This document shows positions 10,601 to 20,170 of a DNA stretch of 64,000 nt, one piece after another; within the stretch, counting starts at the first letter, position 1; every line of letters starts with the position of its first letter. This DNA comes from Burkholderia thailandensis E264 (GTDB taxonomy: Bacteria > Pseudomonadota > Gammaproteobacteria > Burkholderiales > Burkholderiaceae): the NCBI RefSeq assembly GCF_000012365.1, contig NC_007651.1:3745202-3809201 (forward strand), given 5' to 3'. Made by a program: the position numbers and the translations under genes. The notes beneath the pieces are model-generated. The model ran no database searches and was not told the origin of the DNA. It worked only from the letters and a program-made list of their open reading frames with translations.

Positions 10601-11740
10601 TTACTTGCCGCCGATGCTCTTCAGGGGCTTCCACTCGCCCTTCTCGACCTTGTACATCGTGATGCCGCCGTTCTTCAGGTCGCCCTTCGCGTCATACGCG
10701 ATGTGCGTCGACGTGACGCCCGCCATGTCGGTCTTCGCGAGCAGCGGCAGGTACTTCGCCGGATCGGTCGAGTTCGCCTTCTTCATCGCGTTGAACATCG
10801 CCATCGCGCCGTCGTAGGCGTACGGCGAGTACGTCTGCACGTCTTCGCCGAAGCGCTTCTTGTACTTGTCCTCGTAGGTCTTGCCGCCGGGCATTTCGGC
10901 GAGCGGCAGACCGGCGAGCGACGCGATCGAGCCTTCCGCCGCGCTGCCCGCGATCTTCAGGAACGTCGGCGTGTGCATCATTTCACCGCCCATCAGCGGC
11001 GCCGTGACGCCGAGCGACTTCATCTGCTTGGCCATCGGCGCGGCCTGCGAATCCGCGCCGCCGTAGTAGACGAGATCCGGCTTCGCGGCCTTCAGCTTCG
11101 TCAGGATCGCCTTGAAGTCGACAGCCTTGTCGTTCGTGAATTCACGGTCGACGATCGTCGCGCCCGCCGCCTTCGCAGCCTTCTCGAACTGGTCGGCGAG
11201 GCCCTGGCCGTACGCCGTGCGGTCGTCCACGATCGCGATCTTCTTCATGCCGAGATCCTTCACCGCGAACGCGCCCGCGACCGAGCCCTGCTGCGTGTCG
11301 GACGTCATCATCCGGAACGTCGTCTTGTAGCCTTGCTGCGTGTATTCGGGCGCCGTCGCCATCGCGATCTGCGGGATGCCCGCGTTCGCGTAAATGCGCG
11401 AGGCGGGAATCGTCGTGCCCGAATTGAAGTGGCCGAGCATGCCCTTGATGCCGTCGTCGACGAGCTTCTGCGCGACCGTCGTGCCGGTGCGCGGGTCGGC
11501 CTGGTCGTCCTGGGTGTCGAGCACGAACTTCACCGGCTTGCCGCCGATCACGGGCTTCGTCGCGTTGATGTCCTCGATCGCGAGCACGATCCCGTTCTGC
11601 ATATCCTTGCCGTAGTGCGCCTGCGCACCCGTCATCGGCGCCGCGAAGCCGATCTTGACGTCATCCGCATGCGCCGTCCCCGCGAGCGACATGACCGCGA
11701 CGAACGTCGCGCCTGCCAGCTTTTTCATCGTGTGTTGCAT
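10601..11740 (-). CDS. Branched-chain amino-acid ABC transporter periplasmic binding protein (LivJ/LivK type)
   Basis: Periplasmic type I solute-binding protein of 379 residues with a clear signal peptide (MQHTMKKLAGATFVAVMSLA, cleavage after AHA). Family hallmarks are VKIGFAAPMTGAQAHYGKDMQNG, VAQKLVDDGIKGMLGHFNSGTT and IAIVDDRTAYGQGLADQF. AGGAGAAG five bases before the ATG at 11740 favours that start over the next Met four codons in. It stands alone, without permease or ATPase genes, between the acyl-CoA ligase and putA; such orphan LivJ proteins feed the shared LivHMGF machinery encoded elsewhere (candidates at 37.4-41 kb and 44.4-49.2 kb). Leu/Ile/Val specificity is family-based inference. 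Confidence 0.93.
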   Translation of the reverse strand: MQHTMKKLAGATFVAVMSLAGTAHADDVKIGFAAPMTGAQAHYGKDMQNGIVLAIEDINATKPVIGGKPVKFVLDTQDDQADPRTGTTVAQKLVDDGIKGMLGHFNSGTTIPASRIYANAGIPQIAMATAPEYTQQGYKTTFRMMTSDTQQGSVAGAFAVKDLGMKKIAIVDDRTAYGQGLADQFEKAAKAAGATIVDREFTNDKAVDFKAILTKLKAAKPDLVYYGGADSQAAPMAKQMKSLGVTAPLMGGEMMHTPTFLKIAGSAAEGSIASLAGLPLAEMPGGKTYEDKYKKRFGEDVQTYSPYAYDGAMAMFNAMKKANSTDPAKYLPLLAKTDMAGVTSTHIAYDAKGDLKNGGITMYKVEKGEWKPLKSIGGK

Positions 11741-11824
11741 ATCTTCTCCTAGTACCAGGGTAAATGGAGCGACTTCGGGTTCGCCTTGCCGCTTCCGTTT
11801 CTTGAATCGAAGGGCAAGGATTGC

Positions 11825-14800
11825 TCAGCCAATCGTCATCAAATTCGCATTGCCGCCTGCCGCCGCGGTGTTCACGCTCACCGAGCGCTCGGTGAGGAGC
11901 CGCTCGAGCGCGTAGTCTTCGTCGCCGCCGTTCTCGAACGCGCCCGCCGCGACGCCCTGCACCGACACGATCGGCCCGGGGCGCTGCGCGACTTCCTTCA
12001 CGAGCGCGAGCAACTCGTCGCTGTCGCCCTCGAACAGCACCGCGTCGAACGCCGCGTCCGCCTGCTTCCTCACGGCCGCATGCGCCTTCAGCGGCGCCGG
12101 CAGCGCCGCCGCGAGCGCCTCGCCCGCCGCGCTCGCGAAGAGCGCGCGGTTGCCCGTGGCGAGCACCGCCGCGAACTGCGCGCGCGCGCCGCTCGCCGTC
12201 GCCGCGATGCAGAGCACCGTGCCGCGTGCGCCGAGTGTATACGTATTGCGCTCGCCCGTCGGCCCCGAAAGCACCGCGGTTGCGCCCGCGAGCACGTGCG
12301 ACAGGTAGCCGTCGCAGCGCGCGGCGAGCGCCGGCTCGCGCTGCTCGATCAGCCAGTCGCGCAGCGCGGTCAACGCGGCGGACGGATTATCGCGCGTCTC
12401 GCCTTCCTGCGGCGCATCGGCGACGAGCGACGCCTCGAGCGAGCGCGGCAGCCCGGCCGGGCGTGTCGCGAGCAGGCGCTGCAGATACAGCGCGCCGCCC
12501 GCCTTCGGCCCCGTGCCCGACAGCCCTTCGCCGCCGAACGGCTGCACGCCGACCACCGCGCCGATCACGTTGCGGTTCACGTAGATGTTGCCGACGTGCG
12601 CGCGCGAGATCACGTGCGCGATCGTCTCGTCGATCCGCGTGTGGATGCCGAGCGTCAGGCCGTAGCCCGTCGCGCGGATCTGCTCGAGCAGCTTGTCGAG
12701 GCCGCTGCGGCGATAGCGCACGACGTGCAGCACCGGGCCGAACACCTCGCGCTTCAGTTCGTCGACGTTGCCGATCTCGATGATCGTCGGGGGCACGAAC
12801 GTGCCCTGCGCGCACGCTTCCGGCATCTCGAGCTGCGTGACCGCATGCCCCTTGTCCTTCATCGCCGCGATGTGCGCATCGATCGTGCGCTTCGCGTCGG
12901 CGTCGATCACCGGGCCGACGTCCACCGACAGCCGGTCCGGATTGCCGAGCGCGAGCTCGCGCATCGCGCCCTTGAGCATCGTCAGCGTGCGGTCCGCGAC
13001 GTCGTCCTGCAGACACAGAACGCGCAGCGCCGAACAGCGTTGACCGGCCGAGTCGAACGACGACTGCAGCACGTCGGCGACAACCTGCTCGGCGAGCGCC
13101 GACGAATCGACGATCATCGCGTTCTGGCCGCCCGTCTCGGCGATCAACGGAATCGGCTTGCCGTCCGGATCGAGGCGCGACGACAGCGTCTTGTTGATGA
13201 GGCGCGCGACTTCGGTCGAGCCGGTGAACATCACCGCGCGCGTGCGGGGATCGGCGACGAGCGCCGCGCCGACCGTCTCGCCGTTGCCGGGCAGCAGTTG
13301 CACCGCGCCCGCCGGCACGCCGGCGTCGCGCAGCAGGCGCACCGCCTGCGCGGCGATCAGCGGCGTCTGCTCGGCCGGCTTCGCGAGCACCGTATTGCCG
13401 GCCGCAAGCGCGGCGGCCACCTGGCCCATGAAGATCGCGAGCGGGAAGTTCCACGGGCTGATGCAGACGACGGGGCCGAGCGGGCGGTGCGTGTCGTTCG
13501 AGAACTCGTCGCGGATCTGCGCCGAGTAGTAGCGCAGGAAATCGACCGCTTCGCGGATCTCGGCGATCGCGTTCGGCAGCGACTTGCCCGCCTCGCGCAC
13601 GATCAGGCCCATCAGCGTGTGCATCTGCGCTTCGAGGAGGTCCGCCGCGCGCGCGAGACAGTCGGCGCGCGCGTCCACCGGCGTGGCCTGCCAGATCGGC
13701 GCGGCCGCGACCGCGTGCGCGAGCGCCGCGCCCACCTCTTCGGGCGTCGCCTCGCTGACCGTGCCGACCACGTCGCGCAGATCGGCCGGATTGCGCACGT
13801 CGCGCGGCTCGGCGTGCGCGAGCGCGTCGTCGGCGAGCATCGGCGCGGCGCGCCACGGGTGATGCGCGCTCGCGAGCAGCGCCGACGACAGCGACGCGAG
13901 CCGGTGCTCGTTCGACAGATCGAGGCCCATCGAGTTGACGCGCGACGCGCCGTACAGCTCGCGCGGCAGCGCAATCTTCGCGTGCGGCGCGCCGAGCGGC
14001 ACGACCTTCGCGGCTTCCTCGACCGGATCGGCGACCAGCTCCTTCACCGACACGGTCTTGTCGGCGATGCGGTTCACGAACGACGTGTTCGCGCCGTTTT
14101 CCAGCAGGCGGCGCACGAGGTACGCGAGCAGCGTCTCGTGCGTGCCGACGGGCGCGTATACGCGGCACGGGCGGTTCAGCTTGTCGCGGCCGGTGACTTC
14201 CTCGTACAGCGGCTCGCCCATTCCGTGCAGGCACTGGAATTCATACTGGCCGGGGTAATAGTTCTGGCCCGCGAGGTGATAGATCGCGGCGAGCGTGTAC
14301 GCGTTGTGCGTCGCGAACTGCGGATAGACGGCGTCCGGCGCGGCGAGCAGCTTCTTCGCGCATGCGAGGTACGACACGTCGGTGTAGATCTTGCGCGTGT
14401 AGACCGGATAGCCTTCGAGGCCGTCCACCTGCGCGCGCTTGACCTCGGAATCCCAGTACGCGCCCTTCACGAGGCGGATCATCAGGCGATGGCGGCTGCG
14501 GCGCGCGAGATCGACGAGGTAGTCGATCACGAACGGGCAGCGCTTCTGGTACGCCTGCACGACGAAGCCGATGCCGTTCCAGCCGGCGAGCTCCGAATCG
14601 AAACACAGCGCCTCGAGCAGATCGAGCGACAGTTCGAGCCGGTCCGCCTCCTCGGCGTCGATGTTCAGGCCGATGTCGTAGCGGCGCGCGAGCAGCGCGA
14701 GCGAGCGCACGCGCGGCAGCAGCTCGTTCATCGTGCGTTCCTGCTGCGAGCGCGAGTAGCGCGCGTGCAGCGCCGAAAGCTTGATCGAGATACCCGGGCC

Positions 14801-15754
14801 TTCGTAGATGCCGCGGCCGCCCGCCGCCTTGCCGATCGCATGGATCGCCTGCTCGTACGAAGCGTAGTAGCGCAGCGCGTCCTCCTCGGTCGTCGCCGCC
14901 TCGCCGAGCATGTCGTACGAGTAGCGGAAGCCGCGCGCCTCGTACTTGCGGCTGTTCGCGAGCGCTTCGGAAATCGTCTCGCCCGTGACGAACTGCTCGC
15001 CCATCAGGCGCATCGCCATGTCGACGCCCTTCCTGATCAGCGGCTCGCCGCCCTTGCCGATCAGCCTCGTGAGCGCCGACGACAGGCCCGCCTCGCTGTT
15101 CGTCGTGACGAGCTTGCCCGTGATCATCAGGCCCCAGGTGGCCGCGTTGACGAACAGCGACGGCGCGTGGCCGACATGCGAGCGCCAGTCGCCCTTGCTG
15201 ATCTTGTCGCGGATCAGCGCGTCGCGGGTCGCGCGGTCGGGAATCCGCAGCAGCGCCTCGGCGAGGCACATCAGCGCCACGCCTTCCTGGCTCGACAGCG
15301 AGAATTCGTGGATCAGCCCCTCGACGCCGCCGCCCGAGCTCTTCTCGCGCAGCGCCTCGACGAGGCCCGCCGCCATCGACTGGACGTCCGGCGCGAGGCT
15401 CGCGGGCAGCCGCGCCTCGCCGATCAGGAACGGCACGCACTCGGGCTCCGGCCGCCGGTATGCGGCCGTGATCGCCGCGCGCAGCACCGACTGCGGCTGC
15501 ACGTTCTGCGCGAATTCGAGGAACGGGTGCGGCGCGCCGTCTTCATCGCCGTCGGCGTGGCCGTCGGACAGGTCGGCCATGCCCGTGTGGCCGGACAGCT
15601 CCGGCGGGAGCTGTCCGTGCTCGATCCGCTCGAGATACGCGAAGATCGCCTGCTTGATCAGCCAGTGAGGAGTGCGCTCGAGCCGCGACGCCGCGTCCTT
15701 CAAACGCGCGCGAAGCAGATCGTCGACTTTGACGCCCAGTGTGGTGCTTGCCAT
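11825..15754 (-). CDS. putA: Trifunctional PutA: repressor / proline dehydrogenase / glutamate-semialdehyde dehydrogenase
   Basis: Membrane-associated flavoenzyme and autorepressor of 1309 residues, the size of trifunctional PutAs. Residues 1-47 form a ribbon-helix-helix DNA-binding domain (TTLGVKVDDLLRARLKDAA, then WLIKQAIFAYLERIE). The FAD-dependent proline dehydrogenase barrel spans about 200-520 and includes LVKGAYWD and, near residue 500, YEFQCLHGMGEPLYEEV. The NAD-dependent aldehyde dehydrogenase spans about 640-1120 with SPWNFPLAIF and catalytic C907 in SAGQRCSALR. The C-terminal region (1120-1309) is the extra domain of long PutAs that helps seal the tunnel for the P5C/GSA intermediate. 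A matching PutA operator lies upstream at 15831-15861. It converts proline to glutamate. Confidence 0.98.
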   Translation of the reverse strand: MASTTLGVKVDDLLRARLKDAASRLERTPHWLIKQAIFAYLERIEHGQLPPELSGHTGMADLSDGHADGDEDGAPHPFLEFAQNVQPQSVLRAAITAAYRRPEPECVPFLIGEARLPASLAPDVQSMAAGLVEALREKSSGGGVEGLIHEFSLSSQEGVALMCLAEALLRIPDRATRDALIRDKISKGDWRSHVGHAPSLFVNAATWGLMITGKLVTTNSEAGLSSALTRLIGKGGEPLIRKGVDMAMRLMGEQFVTGETISEALANSRKYEARGFRYSYDMLGEAATTEEDALRYYASYEQAIHAIGKAAGGRGIYEGPGISIKLSALHARYSRSQQERTMNELLPRVRSLALLARRYDIGLNIDAEEADRLELSLDLLEALCFDSELAGWNGIGFVVQAYQKRCPFVIDYLVDLARRSRHRLMIRLVKGAYWDSEVKRAQVDGLEGYPVYTRKIYTDVSYLACAKKLLAAPDAVYPQFATHNAYTLAAIYHLAGQNYYPGQYEFQCLHGMGEPLYEEVTGRDKLNRPCRVYAPVGTHETLLAYLVRRLLENGANTSFVNRIADKTVSVKELVADPVEEAAKVVPLGAPHAKIALPRELYGASRVNSMGLDLSNEHRLASLSSALLASAHHPWRAAPMLADDALAHAEPRDVRNPADLRDVVGTVSEATPEEVGAALAHAVAAAPIWQATPVDARADCLARAADLLEAQMHTLMGLIVREAGKSLPNAIAEIREAVDFLRYYSAQIRDEFSNDTHRPLGPVVCISPWNFPLAIFMGQVAAALAAGNTVLAKPAEQTPLIAAQAVRLLRDAGVPAGAVQLLPGNGETVGAALVADPRTRAVMFTGSTEVARLINKTLSSRLDPDGKPIPLIAETGGQNAMIVDSSALAEQVVADVLQSSFDSAGQRCSALRVLCLQDDVADRTLTMLKGAMRELALGNPDRLSVDVGPVIDADAKRTIDAHIAAMKDKGHAVTQLEMPEACAQGTFVPPTIIEIGNVDELKREVFGPVLHVVRYRRSGLDKLLEQIRATGYGLTLGIHTRIDETIAHVISRAHVGNIYVNRNVIGAVVGVQPFGGEGLSGTGPKAGGALYLQRLLATRPAGLPRSLEASLVADAPQEGETRDNPSAALTALRDWLIEQREPALAARCDGYLSHVLAGATAVLSGPTGERNTYTLGARGTVLCIAATASGARAQFAAVLATGNRALFASAAGEALAAALPAPLKAHAAVRKQADAAFDAVLFEGDSDELLALVKEVAQRPGPIVSVQGVAAGAFENGGDEDYALERLLTERSVSVNTAAAGGNANLMTIG

Positions 15755-15830
15755 GATTTTCTTCTAGCGCCGGCCCGATGCCGGCCAAGGACTTTAAAAG
15801 ATCGCAAAATCGTAAGGCACTCAATAAAAA

Positions 15831-15861
15831 GGTGCAACCAAATTACGCACCCGGTTGCACC
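15831..15861. promoter_or_regulatory. PutA operator (inverted GTTGCA half-sites)
   Basis: GGTGCAACC (15831-15839) and GGTTGCACC (15853-15861) form a perfect 9-bp inverted repeat, 77 bp upstream of putA. Each arm contains GTTGCA (or its complement), the half-site bound by the PutA ribbon-helix-helix in E. coli. Autorepression in the absence of proline is the likely role. Confidence 0.85.
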
Positions 15862-16037
15862 CAAACAATTCCCTTTATTATCAATGCGTTATGCAAAAAG
15901 GCGGATCGCCCGCACCACTTTGGACAATCGGTATTTTCCCTGATCCTGTCAGTTTTACCGGCTCGATTTCCGTGGCAATCTGGCGTGATATCGGATTCGC
16001 GCGCACCCGCTGTCGGCGGACGCGAAGGAGAACGTAG

Positions 16038-16208
16038 ATGGATGGATGGGTAGTGATCGGCATCGTGCTGGCCGCGTGGATCGCGGGCGCGATCGTATTT
16101 GTGCACCGCGCGTCGGCGGTGTTCTTCCAGGCGCTCGGGTACGCGCACGGCGCGAAGAAAGGCAAGCGCCGCGCGCGGATTCCCGGCCTGCGCGAAGCGC
16201 ACGAGTGA
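16038..16208 (+). CDS. Small single-pass membrane protein, 56 residues
   Basis: Short gene starting MDGWVVIGIVLAAWIAGAIV, with one strongly hydrophobic membrane segment at about residues 4-22, a short amphipathic stretch, and a very basic C-terminal half (HGAKKGKRRARIPGLREAHE) expected to stay in the cytoplasm. AAGGAG lies seven bases before the ATG, good support for translation. It sits between the putA operator region and the 3' end of priA, ending 10 bp before the convergent priA stop. I do not recognise a family. The putA-divergent position suggests possible co-regulation by PutA, but this is only positional. Confidence 0.72.
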   Translation: MDGWVVIGIVLAAWIAGAIVFVHRASAVFFQALGYAHGAKKGKRRARIPGLREAHE

Positions 16209-16218
16209 CGCGCCGGCG

Positions 16219-18486
16219 TCAGATGTCGAGCGGATCGACCTCGACGCTCCAGCGCAGCACGCCCTTCAGCTCGCGCAACAGCGGCTGCCACGCGCGCAGC
16301 GTGTGCTGAAGCGCCGCGCGCGACGCGCTCTCGATCAACAGTTGCGCCCGGTGGACGTTCGCCACCTTGACGATCGTCATCGGCACGGCGTCATAGACAG
16401 TCACGCGCTCCGCGCCCGGCAGCGCCGAAAAAGCGTCGGCCGCCTGCTGCAGGAACACGAGCGCCGCCTCGAGCGTGCGCCCCTCGGCGCGTAACAGCGC
16501 CTGATAGACGAACGGCGGCAGATGCGCGTCGCGCCGCTCGCCGAGCGTCGCGCCGGCGAACCCCACGTAATCCTGACGCGCGAGCGCGTGATAGAGCGCG
16601 TGGCGCGGGTAGCGCGTCTGAATCAGCACCTCGCCCGGCAGCCCCGCGCGCCCCGCGCGGCCGCTCACCTGCATCAGTTGCGCGAATAGCCGCTCGCTCG
16701 CGCGGAAATCGTGCGAGAAGAGCGCGGTATCCGCGTTCAGCACGCCGACAAGCGACACCCGCTGGAAATCGTGCCCCTTCGCGATCATCTGCGTGCCGAC
16801 GAGTATGTCGACCTCGCCCGCGTGCACGTCCGAGAAAAGCGCCTGCGCGCTGCCCTTGCGGCGCGTGCTGTCCGCATCGATACGCAGGACCCGCGCGCCC
16901 GGCACGGCGAGCGCGAGCGTCTCCTCGACGCGTTGCGTGCCGCGGCCGAGCGGCGCGATGTCGACGTTTCCGCATTCCGGGCACGACCGCGGAATCCGCG
17001 CCTCCCAGCCGCAGTGGTGGCAGCGCACCGCGTGCTCGGGCTTGTGCATCACGACGTACGCGCTGCATCGCGGGCAGCCTGCGACCCAGCCGCACGCGTC
17101 GCATGCGAGCGCGGGCGCATAGCCGCGCCGGTTCAGGAACACGAGGCTCTGCTCGCCGCGCTCGAGCCGCGCCTTCAACGCGGCGACGAGCGGCCCCGAC
17201 AGCCCGCCGATCGACCCGCGCCCGCGCCGCCGCTCCTCCTCGAGATCGACGAGCCGCACCGTCGGCAGCGCCGCATCGGCGACCGCGCGCTTCGTCAGCG
17301 TGAGGCGCCGGTAGCGGCCCTGCTCGGCCTGCCACCAGGTTTCGAGCGACGGCGTCGCCGAGCCGAGCACGACCGGAATCGCACACTGCTTCGCCCGCCA
17401 CACGGCGAGATCGCGCGCCGAATAGCGCAACCCTTCCTGTTGCTTGTAGGCCGGCTCGTGCTCCTCGTCGACGACGATCATCGCGAGCGCCGGCAGCGAC
17501 GCGAGCACCGCGAGCCGCGTGCCGAGCACGATCCGCGCACGGCCGGTATGCGCGGCGAGCCAGTGGCGCGCGCGCTCGCCTTCGGCAAGGCCGCTATGCA
17601 GCGTGACGATCGCATCGGCGGGCAGCGTCGCCGCGAAGCGCGCTCGGAATGCCGCCTCGAACTGCGGCGTCAGGTTGATCTCGGGCACGAGGACGAGCGC
17701 CTGCGCGTCGGACCGCCGCTCGAGCAGCGCGGCAAGCGCGCGCAGATACACCTCGGTCTTGCCGCTGCCCGTCACGCCGTGCAGCAGGAACGGCACGAAG
17801 CCGTCCGCCGACGCGATCGCGTCGAGCGCGTCGGCCTGCTGATCGGTCAGTTGCGGCCGCGACGCAACCGCGCGCCATCCGGCGATCGGCGCCGGGTTGC
17901 CGACGAACTGCGCGTGCGCATGCGTGATCGCGATCTCGTCGCATGCGGCCCAGCCTTGCGCCTGCCACTCGTCGAGCACCGCGACGGCCTTCGGGTGCAG
18001 CGCGCGCACCTCGGCGAGCGACAGCGCGGGCGCGTCCGCGAGCGCCTGCGCGAGCCGGCGCAGCGCCGCGCCGCGCGCGGGCAGCGCGGCCGGCAGCGCG
18101 GCGCGGCCGGCATCGAGCAGCCGGTAGCGCAACTCGGGCGCGAGCAGCCGTCCCCAGCGCGTCACGTCGCGCAGCGCCTGAGGCAGCGCGGGCAGCGCGA
18201 CTTCGCCGAGTCCGCGCTGATAGTAGTCGGCCGCGAACGCGACGAGGTCGAGCCACCGCCGCGACAGCGGCGGCAGCTCCGCGCAGACTGCGTCGACCGC
18301 CTTCAGCTTGTTCGCGGGAACGTCCGTGTGAGCGGTCACTTCGCACACGAGCCCGACCGCGCTGCGCCGGCCGAACGGCACCTGCACGAGCATTCCCGGC
18401 GCGGCCGGGGCGTCGCCGCGATAGCGGTAATCGAACAGCGTCGGCAGCGGATGATCGAGCGCGACGCGCACGAACGCGTCAGCCAT
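16219..18486 (-). CDS. priA: Primosomal protein N' (replication restart helicase PriA)
   Basis: Superfamily 2 3'-5' DNA helicase that recognises stalled forks and reloads the replisome, 755 residues from the ATG at 18486. The N-terminal 3'BD domain (MADAFVRVALDHPLPTLFDY) is followed by Walker A GVTGSGKTEVYLRAL, the DEEH box (VVDEEHEPAYKQQEG), GSATPSLE, and the zinc module CDACGWVAGCPRC..CHHCGWEARIPRSCPECG with eight cysteines. Motifs V and VI (ILVGTQMIAKGHDF, QVSGRAGR) are intact. A GTG at 18531 in the same frame would add 15 residues not expected for PriA, so the internal ATG is preferred. The gene is convergent with the small membrane-protein gene. Confidence 0.97.
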   Translation of the reverse strand: MADAFVRVALDHPLPTLFDYRYRGDAPAAPGMLVQVPFGRRSAVGLVCEVTAHTDVPANKLKAVDAVCAELPPLSRRWLDLVAFAADYYQRGLGEVALPALPQALRDVTRWGRLLAPELRYRLLDAGRAALPAALPARGAALRRLAQALADAPALSLAEVRALHPKAVAVLDEWQAQGWAACDEIAITHAHAQFVGNPAPIAGWRAVASRPQLTDQQADALDAIASADGFVPFLLHGVTGSGKTEVYLRALAALLERRSDAQALVLVPEINLTPQFEAAFRARFAATLPADAIVTLHSGLAEGERARHWLAAHTGRARIVLGTRLAVLASLPALAMIVVDEEHEPAYKQQEGLRYSARDLAVWRAKQCAIPVVLGSATPSLETWWQAEQGRYRRLTLTKRAVADAALPTVRLVDLEEERRRGRGSIGGLSGPLVAALKARLERGEQSLVFLNRRGYAPALACDACGWVAGCPRCSAYVVMHKPEHAVRCHHCGWEARIPRSCPECGNVDIAPLGRGTQRVEETLALAVPGARVLRIDADSTRRKGSAQALFSDVHAGEVDILVGTQMIAKGHDFQRVSLVGVLNADTALFSHDFRASERLFAQLMQVSGRAGRAGLPGEVLIQTRYPRHALYHALARQDYVGFAGATLGERRDAHLPPFVYQALLRAEGRTLEAALVFLQQAADAFSALPGAERVTVYDAVPMTIVKVANVHRAQLLIESASRAALQHTLRAWQPLLRELKGVLRWSVEVDPLDI

Positions 18487-18619
18487 CGGTGCGGCACCGC
18501 CGAATGCCGGCATGCCCGGCAGGCCAGACACCCATGACGCTCGCGAAGTTAAAGTGAAACATCACTTTCGGCGCTAAGTTTTGGATTCTCATTAAGAATC
18601 GCGGCGCGTCCGCCGATCC

Positions 18620-18628
18620 TGTGGATAA
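18620..18628 (-). promoter_or_regulatory. DnaA-box consensus match
   Basis: TGTGGATAA, the complement of the consensus TTATCCACA, upstream of priA. Could be a regulatory DnaA site or chance. Confidence 0.55.
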
Positions 18629-18809
18629 CTTTGTTGAGAACTCGCCCTTGACGACCGCGAAATGGCGTTGCCTCCGGCCATCCACTGCTTTTTCGCGATT
18701 CGGCGAGCCGGCCGGGAAGCCTTATCCAACAAGGCTGCTATCCAATTTCCACCGTCATAGCGCGGCCCGCTCGCCGAACCCGCCCTCTACCGCGCTGCAA
18801 CGTGGGAAA

Positions 18810-18818
18810 TGTGCATAA
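18810..18818 (-). promoter_or_regulatory. DnaA-box consensus match
   Basis: TGTGCATAA, the complement of TTATGCACA (consensus TTATNCACA), 182 bp from the first match and in the same orientation. Confidence 0.5.
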
Positions 18819-18926
18819 GTCAAGTCTTGACAAGCAGAAGAGCACCATCGGACGGGCGCTTGCGCCCTGTTTAGTCGCGTTTGCGCAAACCCGTCGCGTC
18901 GCGTCGCAGCATCGGACGGCTTGCGA

Positions 18927-20021
18927 TTACGATCCGGTTCCGCTCCGGATCGCGCGGCTATGGCGATGCACTTCGTCTACGAGCTCCGCAACGTGCTCGG
19001 GCGGCGTGAACTGCGAAATGCCGTGGCCCAGGTTGAACACGTGGCCCGGGTGATTGCCGTAGCTGTCGAGCACCGCGCGCGCCTCGGCGCGAATCGCCTC
19101 GGGCGGCGCGAACAGGATCGTCGGATCGAGGTTGCCCTGCAGCGCGACGCGCCCCGCGACGCGCTCGCGCGCGCGGCCGAGGTTGACCGTCCAGTCGAGG
19201 CCGACCGCGTCGACGCCCGTCGCCGCCAAGTCTTCGAGCCAGAGCCCGCCGCCCTTCGTGAACGCGATCGCCGGCACGCGCGCGCCGTCGTGCTCGCGTT
19301 TCAACTGCGCGACGACGCGCCGGATGTAGTCGAGCGAGAAGCGCTGATACGCGCCGTCGGCCAGCGCGCCTCCCCAGGTATCGAAGATCATCACGGCCTG
19401 CGCGCCGGCTTCGATCTGCGCGTTCAGGTATGCGGCCACTGCCTGCGCGTTCACGTCGAGAATGCGGTGCATCAGGTCAGGCCGCGCATACGCCATCGAC
19501 TTCACCGTGCGGAAATCGTCCGAGCCGCCGCCTTCCACCATGTAGCACGCGAGCGTCCACGGGCTGCCGGAGAAACCGATCAGCGGCACACGCTGGCGAC
19601 CTTCGCCGTCGGTGAGCGCGCGGCGAATCTCTCGCACCGCGTCGGTCACGTAGCCGAGCGTCGCGCCGATGTCCGGCACCGCGAGCTTCGCGACATCGGC
19701 CTCGGTGCGCACCGGATGCGCGAACTTCGGCCCCTCGCCCGCGGCGAAATCGAGGCCGAGCCCCATCGCGTCGGGAATCGTCAGGATGTCGGAAAACAGG
19801 ATCGCGGCGTCGAGCGGGAAGCGCTCGAGCGGCTGCAGCGTCACCTCGGTCGCGTAATCGGGATGCTTCGCGAGCCCGAGAAAGCTGCCGGCGCGCGCGC
19901 GCGTGGCGTTGTACTCGGGCAGGTAGCGGCCCGCCTGGCGCATCAGCCAGATCGGCGTGTAGTCGGTCGGCTCGCGCAGCAGCGCGCGCAGGAAGGTGTC
20001 GTTGATGAGAGTCTGGGCCAC
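18927..20021 (-). CDS. hemE: Uroporphyrinogen decarboxylase
   Basis: Cytoplasmic heme-biosynthesis enzyme that removes four carboxyls from uroporphyrinogen III to give coproporphyrinogen III. The 364-residue length is standard. Diagnostic segments are [16 protein letters not shown] (substrate-binding arginines, residues about 22-37), [19 protein letters not shown] (catalytic aspartate) and [19 protein letters not shown]. The C-terminal end [16 protein letters not shown] carries the conserved histidine. It is separated from priA by a long intergenic region; this priA-hemE arrangement suggests one housekeeping block, but separate promoters are likely. The divergent PheC-like gene starts 150 bp away. 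Confidence 0.98.
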   Translation of the reverse strand: MAQTLINDTFLRALLREPTDYTPIWLMRQAGRYLPEYNATRARAGSFLGLAKHPDYATEVTLQPLERFPLDAAILFSDILTIPDAMGLGLDFAAGEGPKFAHPVRTEADVAKLAVPDIGATLGYVTDAVREIRRALTDGEGRQRVPLIGFSGSPWTLACYMVEGGGSDDFRTVKSMAYARPDLMHRILDVNAQAVAAYLNAQIEAGAQAVMIFDTWGGALADGAYQRFSLDYIRRVVAQLKREHDGARVPAIAFTKGGGLWLEDLAATGVDAVGLDWTVNLGRARERVAGRVALQGNLDPTILFAPPEAIRAEARAVLDSYGNHPGHVFNLGHGISQFTPPEHVAELVDEVHRHSRAIRSGTGS

Positions 20022-20170
20022 GATGAGTGCGACAAAGCGAAACGCAAAGGAGCATTCTACCGGACGCGGCGCGCCGCCCGGCGCTCGCGGCCATATGACG
20101 CTCGCCGGCCGTCCGTTATGATCCGGCGTACGAACCCGGCCACGCCAGCCACACGTATCGAGGAGACACG

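Larger units (their letters stand above)
18487..18926. other. Intergenic region between priA and hemE with two DnaA-box matches
   Basis: About 440 bp, noticeably AT-richer than its surroundings. It should hold the priA promoter. It contains a 7-bp stem-loop (18551-18568), a 6-bp inverted repeat GATTCT/AGAATC (18584-18600) and two exact matches to the DnaA-box consensus TGTGNATAA in the same orientation (18620-18628 and 18810-18818). No open frame with a plausible start was found. Confidence 0.65.

Noticed and set aside
11786..15943. A 1385-codon open frame on the plus strand
   Set aside because: Lies antisense to putA, is Arg/Ala/His-rich, and matches no family; open only because high-GC third positions avoid stops on the other strand.
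18487..18531. GTG start extending PriA by 15 residues
   Set aside because: The added residues are Gly/Pro-rich and absent from the PriA family; the internal ATG opens exactly at the conserved N-terminus.
18551..18568. AAAGTGA/TCACTTT stem-loop as a terminator
   Set aside because: No T-run follows and it lies in a promoter region; kept only as a minor dyad.
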